Of a stretch of 64,000 nucleotides of DNA, positions 52,860 through 63,442 are shown piece after piece; position 1 is the first letter of the stretch, and each line of letters starts with the position of its first letter. Source of the stretch: Nematopogon swammerdamellus (lineage: Eukaryota > Arthropoda > Insecta > Lepidoptera > Adelidae); contig OX336343.1 of NCBI GenBank assembly GCA_946902875.1, positions 8,855,754 to 8,919,753 on the forward strand, written 5' to 3'. Position numbers and translations under genes: made by a program. The notes below the pieces were generated by a model. The model saw only the letters and a program-made list of their open reading frames with translations, did not search any database and had not been told where the DNA came from.

Positions 52860-54182
52860 ATTTTTATTTTTATTTTATTTTATTTTAAACTTTCAGAAAC
52901 AAACAGTTACAAAATGAATACATAGTAAATTAACTCTAGACTAACACCTAAACCAGTAAAGTTTCTACAAATAATTTAAATCTTACAATTAATAATATCA
53001 ACAAAACTTAAAGTGTATACATTTGTTTAAATTTGGACAAGAAAGGAAAACGAAAAAACTAAAAAAAAAATTAATGAAAGAAAAAATAAAACATTGCGAT
53101 TTAGAAAATTGTTGAGCAAGTGAGACCAATGACCTATCGTATAATATTATAACAGATTTTTTTGAATTGACATAAACTAGTGTTAAAAATGTCGACACTG
53201 CAGAACAAATCATTATATGTCTTACAGCTTCGATTTATGAATCTGTGCTCGCTATAATTACTGTATAATGAGAATGTGTCAGTAGAACGTGTTTCTGATT
53301 GGACATCTAAATTTAATTTTATCCAATAAATACTGTGACTCGACAAATGAATTTATGATTTTGAAAAGAAAGGTAACATCTGTGATATGTCTTCTGTTAG
53401 CAAGAGAAGTAAGCGCGAAATTGTCTTGAAAACTGTTACTTTGAGTTCGATAACCAACGTATTTCAAAAAATTATTTTGAATGCGCTCAATCTCGTCAAT
53501 ATAAATGTTGTATTGAGGACTCCATATTATTGAGGCATACTCCAAGTGTGACCGAACGTAAGCGGAGTAAAGCAGTTGGAACGTGGATGGTTGTTTAAAT
53601 ACGGTGCAAGTACGAAAAATAAAGCCTAACATCCTATATGCTTTTTTAGTAATATATTCGATGTGAGATTTAAAGAGCAGCTTACTGTCAAGTAACACAC
53701 CAAGATCTCGTACCTCATTAACTCTACTAAGAATCTGGTCGTGTATATTATAGTTAAATGTAATAAAGTTTTTTTTAAGGGTGTAAGTAATGCAGCAACA
53801 TTTATCAACATTGAGTTGAATAAAGTTATCCATAGAATATTTACCAAGACGAACCAAATCCTGTTGTAATTGATGACAGTCTTGAAGTGATTTTATTATT
53901 CTTATAATTTTAGCGTCATCTGCATACAGTAGAAGACCAGATTTATGTATTGAATTTATGATATCGTTAATGAATATATTGGGCCCATATGAGATCCTTG
54001 AGGTACTCCGGAAGTGACAGGGACGAAACTAGAGCAGAAGCCACTCAACGTGACAGCCTGACTTCTATTTCTTAGGTATGATGCGAACCACCGAAGCAGA
54101 TCACCGTGTATACCATACTTTAACATTTTTTGTACCAAGCAAATTATCAGGAATTTTGTCGAAGCATTTTGTCGAAGCCATG
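52860..54182 (-). mobile_element. LINE (jockey/CR1-like), 5'-truncated, minus strand
   Basis: Poly(A)-rich end at 52,863-52,890 and a 3' UTR matching 24,570-24,833. Reading minus strand: MVQKMLKYGIHGDLLRWFAS, then YLRNRSQAVTLSGFCSSFVP and SGVPQGS (RT palm), a frame break, SGLLLYADDAKIIRIIKSLQ (YADD catalytic box), 'LNVDKCCCITY', 'EVRDLGVLLDSKLLFKSHIE' and 'LEYASIIWSPQYN'. Truncated inside the palm at about 54,182. The frame break makes it a pseudogene. Confidence 0.88.
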
Positions 54183-54189
54183 CATCGTA

Positions 54190-54339
54190 TTAGGTTTTAC
54201 TGGGTGTCTTGGGCTGGTATTTAAGGTCGGCGAGACCCTTCTTGGCAATGGCGTTGACTCTCACGGTGCTCAGCTCCTTGCGAGTAGTCTCCACGTCATT
54301 CTCGGCAGCCTCCAGGTTTTCCATGTGGTTCAGCAGCAC
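54190..54339 (-). CDS. isolated 3'-terminal coding exon of an unidentified gene, minus strand
   Basis: On the minus strand an acceptor-like 'ttactatag' precedes 50 codons: VLLNHMENLEAAENDVETTR, then KELSTVRVNAIAKKGLADLK and YQPKTPSKT*. Codon use is GC-rich at third positions, unlike the LINEs on both sides. Sequence upstream of the acceptor is AT-rich and non-coding. The pattern (heptad-like, charged) suggests the end of a coiled-coil protein. I do not recognise the family. No further exons found on this strand in the window, so it is either the last exon of a gene lying beyond 64,000 or a processed or transduced fragment. Confidence 0.55.
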   Translation of the reverse strand: MLLNHMENLEAAENDVETTRKELSTVRVNAIAKKGLADLKYQPKTPSKT

Positions 54340-54462
54340 CTATAGTAATGTTTTGTTATTTGGCTGTTGTTTTACTCCCGTCGGTGGTCCATGTAACAAC
54401 ATTGTGTTAAGAGACTCTTAATTATTAATATTTTCAGCGGTGGTAATGAGTGTTGGCTGATT

Positions 54463-54464
<2 letters not shown>

Positions 54465-54511
<47 letters not shown>

Positions 54512-55118
54512 TGCTACCGAACTGGGTGGCTCTGTCCGAGGTCGCAACCTCAGGCGCAGCCAATTTCACCCCCGAGGAGGTGCCAGTCCGGCTTGGAGGT
54601 GGACTAATGTTGCTGGGGAAAGGCTATTAACCCGCGATTTGAAGATCTGTGGATTGTAGGAGTGGGGGAAGATATTTCCTGGGAGCCCGTTTCACACCTT
54701 TGCAGTGCGGCACAAGAACGATTTAGAGAATCGTGCAGTTCGAAGAACTCTTCTGTCGACTACAAACGGGTGTTCCGCGAGAGTATGGCGGGTTTGGCGA
54801 AGGCGAACAGGAGGAGGAGGGATAAGGGAAGCAAGTTCGTCAGAGCAGCGGCCATAGTAGTACCGATAAAACAGGCTCAATGACCCAACGATACGTCTGT
54901 GCTTTAGAGGTTGAAGGTCCTTTGTGAGTACGGAGTCACCAATGAGGCGAATGGCTCGTCGCTGAATAGAATCCAAGGCTGAAAGAAGGTACTCAGGGGA
55001 ACCCTCCCAAAGATGACTGCAATATTCCATCACCGGTCTTACTTGTGCTTTGTAGAGTGTAAGCAGTTGGACCGGCGTGAAAAATCGCCGACAGCGGTAA
55101 AGGACCCAAGCAGCAAGG
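54465..55118 (-). mobile_element. LINE 3' end with 45-base poly(A), minus strand
   Basis: T45 at 54,465-54,509 is the poly(A) tail. A 3' UTR follows ('ggaaaggctattaacccgcg' with 'atttgaagatc'). The minus strand then reads LAAWVLYRCRRFFTPVQLLT, 'LYKAQVRPVMEYCSHLWEGS' and 'PEYLLSALDSIQRRAIRLIG', the C-terminal part of a jockey-type RT ORF, uninterrupted to the stop at 54,692. The long pure tail suggests a recent insertion. 5'-truncated where the satellite begins. Confidence 0.9.
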
Positions 55119-56480
55119 TCACGTTAAAATCACGTGATTTTAAAGTCATTTTCGCAGCAGTGACGACATCAGGACTAATAAGACGTCATTTTTAACGTGA
55201 GATACTGACTTGTGACGACATGTGGTCTAAAATACACGTCTAAAATCACGTTAACGACGACGTTATATTTACGAAATTATTTAACGTAAACAATGCCGTC
55301 AATACGACGTGAAAATGACGTTTAATTTCACGTTAAAAACACGTGTTGCAGTTACGTAAACAATGTCGTCAATACGACGTGAAAATGACGTTTAATTTTA
55401 CGTTAAAAACACGTGTTGCAGTTACGTAAACAATGCCGTCAATACGACGTGAAAATGACGTTTAATTTTACGTTAAAAACACGTGTTGAAATTACGTAAA
55501 AAATGCCGTCAATACGACGTGAAAATGACGTTTAATTTTACGTTAAAAACACGTGTTGAAATTACGTAAAAAATGCCGTCAATACGACGTAAAAATGACG
55601 TTTAATTTCACGTTAAAAACACGTGTTGTAGTTACGTAAACAATGCCGTCAATACGACGTGAAAATGACGTTTAATTTTACGTTAAAAACACGTGTTGAA
55701 ATTACGTAAAAAATGCCGTCAATACGACGTAAAAATGACGTTTAATTTCACGTTAAAAACACGTGCTGCAGTTACGTAAACAATGCCGTCAATACGACGT
55801 GAAAATGACGTTTAATTTTACGTTAAAAACACGTGTTGAAATTACGTAAAAAATGCCGTCAATACGACGTGAAAATGACGTTTAATTTCACGTTAAAAAC
55901 ACGTGTTGCAGTTACGTAAACAATGCCGTCAATACGACGTGAAAATGACGTTTAATTTTACGTTAAAAAAACGTGTTGAAATTACGTAAAAAATGCCGTC
56001 AATACGACGTAAAAATGACGTTTAATTTCACGTTAAAAAAACGTGTTGCAGTTACGTAAACAATGCCGTCAATGCGACGTGAAAATGACGTTTAATTTTA
56101 CGTTAAAAACACGTGTTGAAATTACGTAAAAAATGCCGTCAATACGACGTGAAAATGACGTTTAATTTCACGTTAAAAACACGTGTTGCAGTTACGTAAA
56201 CAATGCCGTCAATACGACGTGAAAATGACGTTTAATTTTACGTTAAAAAAACGTGTTGAAATTACGTAAAAAATGCCGTCAATACGACGTAAAAATGACG
56301 TTTAATTTCACGTTAAAAAAACGTGTTGCAGTTACGTAAACAATGCCGTCAATGCAACGTGAAAATGACGTATAATTTTTCGTTACAAACACGTGTTGCA
56401 ATTACGTCAACATTGCCGTCAATACGACGTGAAAGTCACGTTTTTTTACGTTACCACCACGTGTTACAATTACGTAAAAA
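55119..56480. repeat. 70-bp satellite array with 140- and 280-bp higher-order structure
   Basis: About 17 units of 70 bp, marked by 'caatacgacgtgaaaatgac' at 55,301, 55,371 and so on to 56,421, with an irregular leader at 55,119-55,280. From about 55,580 the units alternate between an 'aaatgcc...gttgcagtt' and a 'caatgcc...gttgaaatt' type, giving a 140-bp dimer. 55,791-56,070 and 56,071-56,350 repeat as a 280-bp block. Most units contain cacgtg and tgacgt. The 20-bp perfect palindrome ttaaaatcacgtgattttaa is at 55,124-55,143. Confidence 0.92.
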
Positions 56481-56872
56481 TAATGACATTCATGTATCGT
56501 AATAAATATCCGCGATCTGTGGATCTTACGCGCAGTTACGTTATACTAATCGGTGGTTAATATATCAATATAGTATAACCATACAAGATGTTTTTGGAAC
56601 TGAACAACTTTTTATTTAATTAGATAATTTTTTCCTCTACAATTTTTAGTAAATACCTAACCTAAGTACCTAACCAGCAATCGTACATAACGATAGGTAA
56701 TTAGGTACCAATGATATTTTAGGAAAGATAGGTTATCTAAAAACTGCATCATAATCGGACCATCCGTTTGGGAGTTACATCGATGCCACAGATAGTAGGG
56801 TGACAGACAGACGGACAGACGTGGCGTCAAACTTATATAATACCTATATACAATATTTATTGTAGGCTATTA
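56481..56872. other. no gene seen
   Basis: AT-rich sequence with a 'gacagacagacggacagacg' scrap of the GTTCCGTACC-type dispersed repeat near 56,800-56,825. Confidence 0.45.
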
Positions 56873-57396
56873 TATAAGGTCTTTCAAAATTACTTTAGAG
56901 TACGAAAAGGGGGGGGGGGGGGGGGGGGGGGGGGTTCTGTATCATATAGGGAGTAAAACCTACCTATATAATTTTTTTTGGACCTTGGGCTTTTTTTTAT
57001 GTAAAATATTGTTTTATGTATTTAAATAAAAAAATAGGTGATTGATTTTTATAGCCTTAATCGATTCAGTTTCATAACAGTTACAAAAAAGTCTTCATCA
57101 CCATTATGATCTAACACGTGTAAGTTGGTAAAAAAAATCAAATTATTTCTATTCCATACTAATAAAACTAAAATTGTTGTTTTTCACAATTTGTTAAAGA
57201 AAGAGATCTATGTGTATTGGAAGACTTTTTTGTTCCTGGCATGAAACTTAAACGATTACTAAAAATTTTTTTCTTACATTTTACATGTAAAAAATTTTAT
57301 TTTTGTAAAAAAAAAAATTCTTTGTTCTTCAAGTGATCTATTTCCGATACACAACCCCCCTTAGCGTACTCTGAACTAATTTTGAAAGACCTTATA
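56873..57396. mobile_element. MITE with terminal poly(dG), family F
   Basis: Ends 'ataaggtctttcaaaatta' and 'taattttgaaagaccttat'. A 26-G run lies at 56,909-56,934. The interior ('cgattcagtttcataacagt', 'ttggtaaaaaaaatcaaat') matches 62,338-62,868 in reverse. No coding. Confidence 0.85.
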
Positions 57397-58060
57397 TACC
57401 AAAGACATATATACCTACTCTTTTCAGAAATAATATTATGAGTTGCTTCTAGGCTTCGTGAAAAGGATGGTACGGCCGTGTTGCTCGACTTGGCGGGCCA
57501 CTGCCGTGCCGTGCAGATATAGGTGGGTACCTAGATTTAATCTGCCATCATCATTTAACAAATCCTTCCAATTCGATGCATGCATGCATGCTCGAATCTT
57601 TGGCTCGAATACGCCATTCCTATCTATACGTACACGTAATGTTCCGTCAAAACTTTAATGCTGCTCCACCTATCTAAGCAGTAAATAAATTTTAGGTCAT
57701 AATACGTAGAACATAAGGTAGACTTTAATGTCGCTCGCAGCCTGGGTTCCCGCATATGTGCAGTGAAGCAATTATCTACCCTATGTCTACGAGTGATGAC
57801 CTTAAATTCGTTGTCCATGCAGGTAGGTGAGCGGCATTAATGTTAAGGGAACTGTACGTACCTACATAATACGCTATACACATGCATGGAGAGCGTTCCA
57901 ACTAAAAGTTCTCTTCGCCGTTATGTTGGCTCCACTGTCTACCTGTCAAAACAGCGTTGAGGGTTGCTATGTGTAAAGATTTACCCGTAATTATCAGTAT
58001 CTCTTGTCTATCTACAGTTAGACCAAATAAATATTTGAAGAAATGAATAATATGAATAAT
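57397..58060. other. no gene seen
   Basis: Open frames at 57,443-57,658 (+) and 57,624-57,818 (-) have no recognised family or splice support. Confidence 0.45.
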
Positions 58061-58800
58061 GTTTTTCACTAAAGTCAAAATTGAAGGAGAAAAACATAAC
58101 ATTTTTTTTTTCAAATTTTCTTGAATGTAAATGTTCTTTTGCCTGTATCATATTTGTAGACGAAATATAAGACACTTTTATTCTTACACATTTATCCCTA
58201 AAGTCAATATTTCTGGAGAAAAAAAAAACAAAACTATTTTTTTCCAGTTTTTCGCGAATGTTAATGTTTCTTCGATAGAATCATATTTCTAAACAAAGCA
58301 TAAAACACTTTTATTCTTATTCGTTTTACACTAAAGTCAATATTTCCGGCGAAAGAAAAAAATAAAACTTAAGTTTTTCTAAATTTTCTCGAATGTTAAG
58401 GTTTTTTTGTCTGAATCATATTTCTAGACAAAATATAAGATACTTTTATTCTCACACGTTTTTAATAAAGTAAATATTTGTGGAACAGAAAAAAAACTTA
58501 TTTTTTTCCAATTTTCTCGTATCTTAATGGTATTTTCGCCGGAATCATATTTCTAGACAAAATATAAGACACTTTTATTCTTACACTTTTAAAAAAAAAA
58601 CCAATAATTCCGGAGAAAAAAAAACATCAGCATTCGAGAAAATTTGGAAAAAATAAGATTTGTTTTTTTTCTCTCCAGAAATATTGACTTTAGTGAAAAA
58701 CATGTAAGAATAAAAGTGTCTTATATTTCGTCTAGAAATATGATTCCGGCGAAAAAAAACAAACATTCAAGAAGATTTGGAAAAATATTTGCATTAAAAA
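58061..58800. repeat. ~133-bp tandem array followed by an inverted copy
   Basis: 'ctaaagtcaatatttc' and 'atcatatttctagacaaaat' followed by 'ataagacacttttattctta' recur at a spacing of about 133 bp (near 58,070, 58,199, 58,332, 58,466 and 58,598). From about 58,625 the same blocks appear as reverse complements ('gaaatattgactttag', 'gtaagaataaaagtgtctta'). Confidence 0.82.
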
Positions 58801-59399
58801 AAGAACCTTTCACTTGTATTTATTATTTGTATAATTGCTCGGCCCTAACGAGCAATTGTCGCCAAAGTTTATCTAAGTTAAGTCACTTTCTCCAAGCAGA
58901 ATATAATTTTATGAAAACAAAGTGCCAGTTGTGATTTGAGATTGGAGTTGTGATTGGATTTTGAAGTTCGAACTTTGGCAAAACTGCAGTCAGTTTTGAG
59001 AGAAAAAATTGGTTTGACGGTTGTTTGATTTCTCTTTGCGCTCTTTGCTCATAGATATAGGTTACAAATGGAAAACAATTTAGTAACAAGTTAACAACCA
59101 CCAATCGTTACAAGAAAGGCACGAAATACAATTATGACGATTAAATTTTTTGAAAAAAAAAAATCATCATAACATTTCAGAAGGCCGTTCTATTGTATAT
59201 ATAGATTAGACATACGTACAAAGTTCTCACGTACGACAAAATACTTGGAGTCTGAAAAAAAAGATACAACAAAAAAATACACGTTTTCAAAAAAGTTAAG
59301 TACGGGCAGCCGTTTCATTATAGTGCATGCAGGTACAGTAGTGGTTTTATTACAGATGCCACATAGTTAGTATACAGAGCAGCATCCACAGCTGGACAT
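58801..59399. other. no gene seen
   Basis: AT-rich; nothing recognised. Confidence 0.45.
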
Positions 59400-59940
59400 T
59401 ATCACTCCAAAATGAATTTAAAGAATTATGGCAAGTGTCTGAAAGAGAAACTTTTGCCGAATTTGCTAAAAAAGCTATTGTGATGGATCGATCACAACAC
59501 CCGAAGCAGTAATATGCCTATGTCAAATTCTGCAAGGATGCCATGCAAAAGTGGCTAACTGAAAATAGTATTCTCAAAGAGTTTGTATTACGTCGCATAC
59601 AAACTCTTTGAGTATTCCATTCGATGAACGGTTCCGCAAAGTAGAGCTGTATGATTTGATCAAAAAGAATAAAGAGGGTTTCGTAATCGACGAGATTATA
59701 TTCGAAGCCAGGGTTTCGAAATATTGCGTCTGCCACCATATAAACCGAGCTGAACGCAATCAAAAACATCTGGGGTATTATAAAAAACCAGATTACCTCG
59801 AAAAACATTGGACAAAACATGAAAGAAGTAAAAAAAAATTTATCTGAGGGCTTAAACAGCATCGATAACAACGCCTGGTTTACAAGCACGTAGAAAAAAT
59901 TGAAAAGGAATACATGATATGTTTTGATTACGACTGAGTT
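59400..59940 (+). pseudogene. Tc1-like (DDE_3-type) transposase, C-terminal relic
   Basis: Reads FKELWQVSERETFAEFAKKA, 'YVKFCKDAMQKWLTEN', then PFDERFRKVELYDLIKKNKE. After one frameshift the next bases fit LPPYKPELNAIKNIWGIIKN, the family's 'LPPYxxELNxIxxIWG' block with the final catalytic acidic residue. Stops, the frameshift and a 40-bp hairpin insertion (59,573-59,612) inactivate it. Confidence 0.72.
59573..59612. repeat. 40-bp perfect hairpin inserted in the transposase relic
   Basis: Two perfect 16-base arms (ctcaaagagtttgtat and its complement) around the 8-base loop tacgtcgc. TATT stands directly on each side (59,569-59,572 and 59,613-59,616). Without it and one TATT the reading ENSIPFDER is continuous. 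Confidence 0.92.
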
Positions 59941-60045
59941 TGTGATTAATGTTAGGCGAATCAAGTGACAGCGATACCGAAGAGGTTGTAAGTGACAGTG
60001 ACAGTTTATACGAAGATAAGCATTGTAATATTAATTAATTGCATT

Positions 60046-60448
60046 ATTTTTTTTTTTTTTTTATGTAATCCGGTATGGGTGGCTGAGTCGGAGAGGCCAA
60101 GGCACATGCTCCGACCAGCCAATATCACCTACGAGAAGGTAGGTGCCATACCGGAGACTTCCCTGGATTGCTGGCTAGAGGAGAACACAACCGAGGCTGC
60201 TAGATGCGGCCATCTTACATCCAGTACGGTGGTGTCAACCCAGTCGGCTACAATTTGAGCCTACCACCTAGTAATGGCCAAGGGAAGGGACCTACAGTTT
60301 ACACCGGTACTGAACGGCGAAGCAGCAGGTGTAGGTATGCACGTAAATTTTTGGTCAGAAAAAACTCATTGGTACACGCCGACCGGATTTGAACCTAGAA
60401 CCTCTCGCATGAGAAACCGATGCCCAAACCACTCGGTCACCCGCCTCT
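60046..60448 (-). mobile_element. tRNA-derived SINE family A, full length, minus strand
   Basis: The reverse complement starts with 'gggtgaccgagtggtttggg' (A box), has 'aggttcaaatccgg' (B box), follows the body to 'acataaaaaaaa', and ends at poly(T) 60,046-60,061. Confidence 0.88.
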
Positions 60449-61430
60449 TAGCTTGTGCCAAAAGCTTTGTGACAGTGCAATACATTTGTTGAACATTTAT
60501 CTTTATTGTTTTTATGCTAACCATACCCGCGCTCACCCATCGAAACAATGCGGGTGACTGTACCTCAAGGACGCGAGAGAAGTGTGAGCGGAGCACGGGG
60601 TAAATACAGTACGGGAGGCGACTCATCAACCAATATCGCGGCAGCGTCGGCCGTCTTTCCCATCGCGCCTCATTCCCCCCGCCAAACAGACCCCAAAACT
60701 TACTACTGCGCATTCCCCCACTACATTTGCCGAGCGCTCAAAACTCGTGCCGGCACCGTACCGCACCGCACCACGACCACACGGCACGTGAAGGACGCGA
60801 AGCCCCGCGGCATTTTTTTCCTGTCTTGTGAGTGTACTTACTACCAGGTGCTGCCAGTTTTTAATATTACCAGCGATTACTACACGTGAGTGAGGCGATT
60901 TAACAGTGTGCTTCTTGATCGGTTGAAGAAATGTGTACCTCATAGGGAAAGAAGCTGGTGATGAAGATGACACCTAAAAATTCGTCCTCGTTCTGGCCTT
61001 TCACGAAAAATACAGGAGTCTCTACAACAACAATAATCTCTTGATAACACATACTTCGCCAAGTGAAGCAAGATTGGGCTCTTCTTATAAAATTGTAACC
61101 GAAGTTCTTTGAAACTGGTGAGTAAAATACCTAGTTCTTTAGTTACCTTACGGACGGTGGCCGTGGTGTGGAACAGAGGAGAAGAAAGCCAAGACAGTTA
61201 TCTAGTGATGACGATGAAGAGAGACAGCCACTTGTGAAGAGAATGAAAATACAGATTTTTCGAAATTCAGGTAGGTATGTTCTATTTTACTAGGGCATAA
61301 GGGTGTGGCTTTATACTGGGGAGCCGAGATCCCAAACTGCTGGTAAGCTTAATGTGTAGGTTGAGTTAAAAGACAAATTTTAGCGAAATAATTTTTTACC
61401 GGAAACGCCTAGTTTCGGAGAAAAAAAAAG
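60449..61430. other. no gene assigned; GC-rich open frame
   Basis: 60,548-60,889 is open on the + strand and GC-rich ('cacggcacgtgaaggacgcg') but shows no domain. An acidic/basic stretch near 61,185-61,260 (SSDDDEERQPLVKRMK) could be the N-terminal part of the damaged DUF7869-like ORF further right; this is a guess. Confidence 0.4.
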
Positions 61431-61524
61431 TTATAAAGATTTTTTTTCACATCGCTCGCTTCGCTTGCCCCCTGCGCGAATTATGGTCATCGGGCAGCCG
61501 TATACTCGGTTAGGTGGTCTGTGG

Positions 61525-61675
61525 CGTCTCCTGCGCTGAGAATGTTTTTTTCGAAACATTACATAGAAACAACGAAACATTGGGGCGTGGCCATACTGGC
61601 CATACACTTTGTATTTTGTGTACAACAAATGTTTTTGAGTAATGTTTCGAAAAAAACATGCGCAGGAGACGCGGC
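61525..61675. repeat. inverted repeat, ~35-bp arms
   Basis: 'gtctcctgcgctgagaatgt' with 'ttttttcgaaacattac' pairs with 'gtaatgtttcgaaaaaaaca' and 'tgcgcaggagac'. Probable small MITE. Confidence 0.8.
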
Positions 61676-61726
61676 TTAAGTGACTCTATGGACAGGGTGC
61701 TCCATAGCGAGCGAATGAGGTTGGCG

Positions 61727-62040
61727 GCATATTTCCAAAGTCTAGTATGCGACTTGCTCTGATTGGTGAAGAGACGATTCTGGCTCCGCCTCCGGCACCC
61801 CGAGCTATCCTACTGAACCGATATTCGTTTGGCCGCATATGTACTTTGGTCGCATATGTACTCTCGGCCATGGGTTCGTGTCCCTTTTGTCAAATTTTTT
61901 TTTATTTACTTTTTTTTAAAACAATGTTAGTGTGTTAAAATTAGGTTTATAACCACGTAAGAAAACTTTATATTTCCCCGCCAAAGTTGAGAACGACCAA
62001 TCAGAGCAACTCGCATACTAGACTTTGGAAATATCGCTCT
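61727..62040. repeat. inverted repeat, ~42-bp arms (probable MITE)
   Basis: 'atatttccaaagtctagtat' and 'gcgacttgctctgattgg' at the left pair with 'ccaatcagagcaactcgcat' and 'actagactttggaaatat' at the right. Confidence 0.8.
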
Positions 62041-62304
62041 ATTAAAGGTGAAGAGAGCTACGCCACACTTATGACGAAATTGAGTTATCAACACCACCAT
62101 ACTCAGGTTGAAATGGAGAACTTGGTGGTGAAGTTATAGCTACAAAATTGTAGGCTCTAGACTCAGGTGTGAAAGGAGGTTAGTTAAAGCACAGTACAGC
62201 AATTATGTTGGTGAATAGATGTTAAACTGCTTAGATTTGTTCACCACTATTTAGCGTCGCATGATACAGTCATAAAATCTTTGGTGGTGAACAGAGGTTA
62301 CCGT

Positions 62305-63442
62305 ATATAATCTTGCAGACAAGGTAGCCTCTAACTATATAAGGTCTTTCAAAATTAGTTAATAGTACGCAGAGGGAGGGCGGGGGGGGGGGGTTCTGTA
62401 TCGGAAATAGATCACTTTTGAAGAACAAAGAATTTTTTTTTTACAAAAAAAATATTTTTTGATGTAAAATGTAAAAAAAATATTTTCTTAATCGTTTCAG
62501 TTTCATGCCAGGAACAAAAAATTCTTTCAACACATAGATCTCTTTCTTTCAGAAATTGTGAAAAACCACAATTTTAGTTTTGTTAGTATGGAATAGAAAG
62601 AATTTGATTTTTTTTACCAACTTACACGTGTTACATCATAATAGTAATGAAGACTTTTTTGTTACTGTTATGAAACTGAATCGATTAAGCTATAAAACTC
62701 AACCACCTATTGTTTTATTTAAATACATAAAAAAAATATGTTACATAAAAAAAAAGCCCAAGGTCCAACATTTTTTATATAGGTTTTACTCTCTATATGA
62801 TACAGACCCCCCCCCCCCCCCCCCCCCCGCCTTAGCGTACTATTAACTAATTTTGAAAGAACTTTATATGTGGCATGAAGCAAATGGGACAAAAGGTTCT
62901 TCTGAAGTCGCTACTTGCTTATAGAAATTACTCTCAAAACTGGACCGGCAGTGATTGAGGTAACATTTTACTCTGACACAACATCCGGACCAAAATCGCA
63001 ATTCTATAGTTTATGCAATGTTTTTGCGGGCTGTTAACATTACAAACAATTAACCGAAAGTTCATGGAATCTGGACACTCCGATATGGAGTGTGACAGTG
63101 TTCATTCCACAATAGAACGTCGTGCGAAAAAAATAAGTGTATTTGTTCCGGAAGGGTGGTATACTGTTGTTAGAACTGCTAAGACCGCCGTACATAGTGA
63201 AAGAAATGCATTACAAGGAGTTTCTTGATTTCAAGTCCTATAGTCAGAAGCTAATTACAAATAAAACATATAAACTGGATGATGGGGGAAATATGAAGTG
63301 GCTTGAAGCAAAGTGGCTCCAATACCGGAAAGAGAACAGTTTGTGTATTTACTATAAAACGCAACTGAGCCAACCAGAAACACTTTCTATACGACGATCT
63401 ACTCGAAAAGATAATGTACCAGTTGAAGTAAGTGATCTTTAG
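62305..63442 (+). pseudogene. DUF7869-like transposon ORF, split by a MITE
   Basis: The left piece reads VYNLADKVASNY up to about 62,337. After the MITE at 62,338-62,868 the frame resumes MWHEANGTKGSSEVATCL. Later blocks, in shifted frames, are EVTFYSDTTSGP, FMESGHSDMECDSVHSTIER and KKISVFVPEGWYTVVRTAK, then FLDFKSYSQKLITNKTYKLD and 'MKWLEAKWLQYRKENSLCIYY'. The order 'YSDT(C)SGQNRN ... PGHxxMECDSVHxxIE ... Pxx(W)YxLVRTA' is that of DUF7869-type proteins common in arthropod mobile elements. Several stops and frameshifts besides the insertion. Confidence 0.7.
62338..62868. mobile_element. MITE with terminal poly(dG)/poly(dC), family F, inside the DUF7869-like ORF
   Basis: Ends 'ataaggtctttcaaaattag' and 'taattttgaaagaactttat'. 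G12 lies at 62,382-62,393 and C22 at 62,807-62,828, so both ends carry the homopolymer. Interior is the inverse of 56,873-57,396. Flanking TA-type duplication ('aactata/ttatatg'). Confidence 0.88.

Noticed and set aside
62305..63442. Functional DUF7869 gene
   Set aside because: Besides the MITE it has several stops and frame changes.
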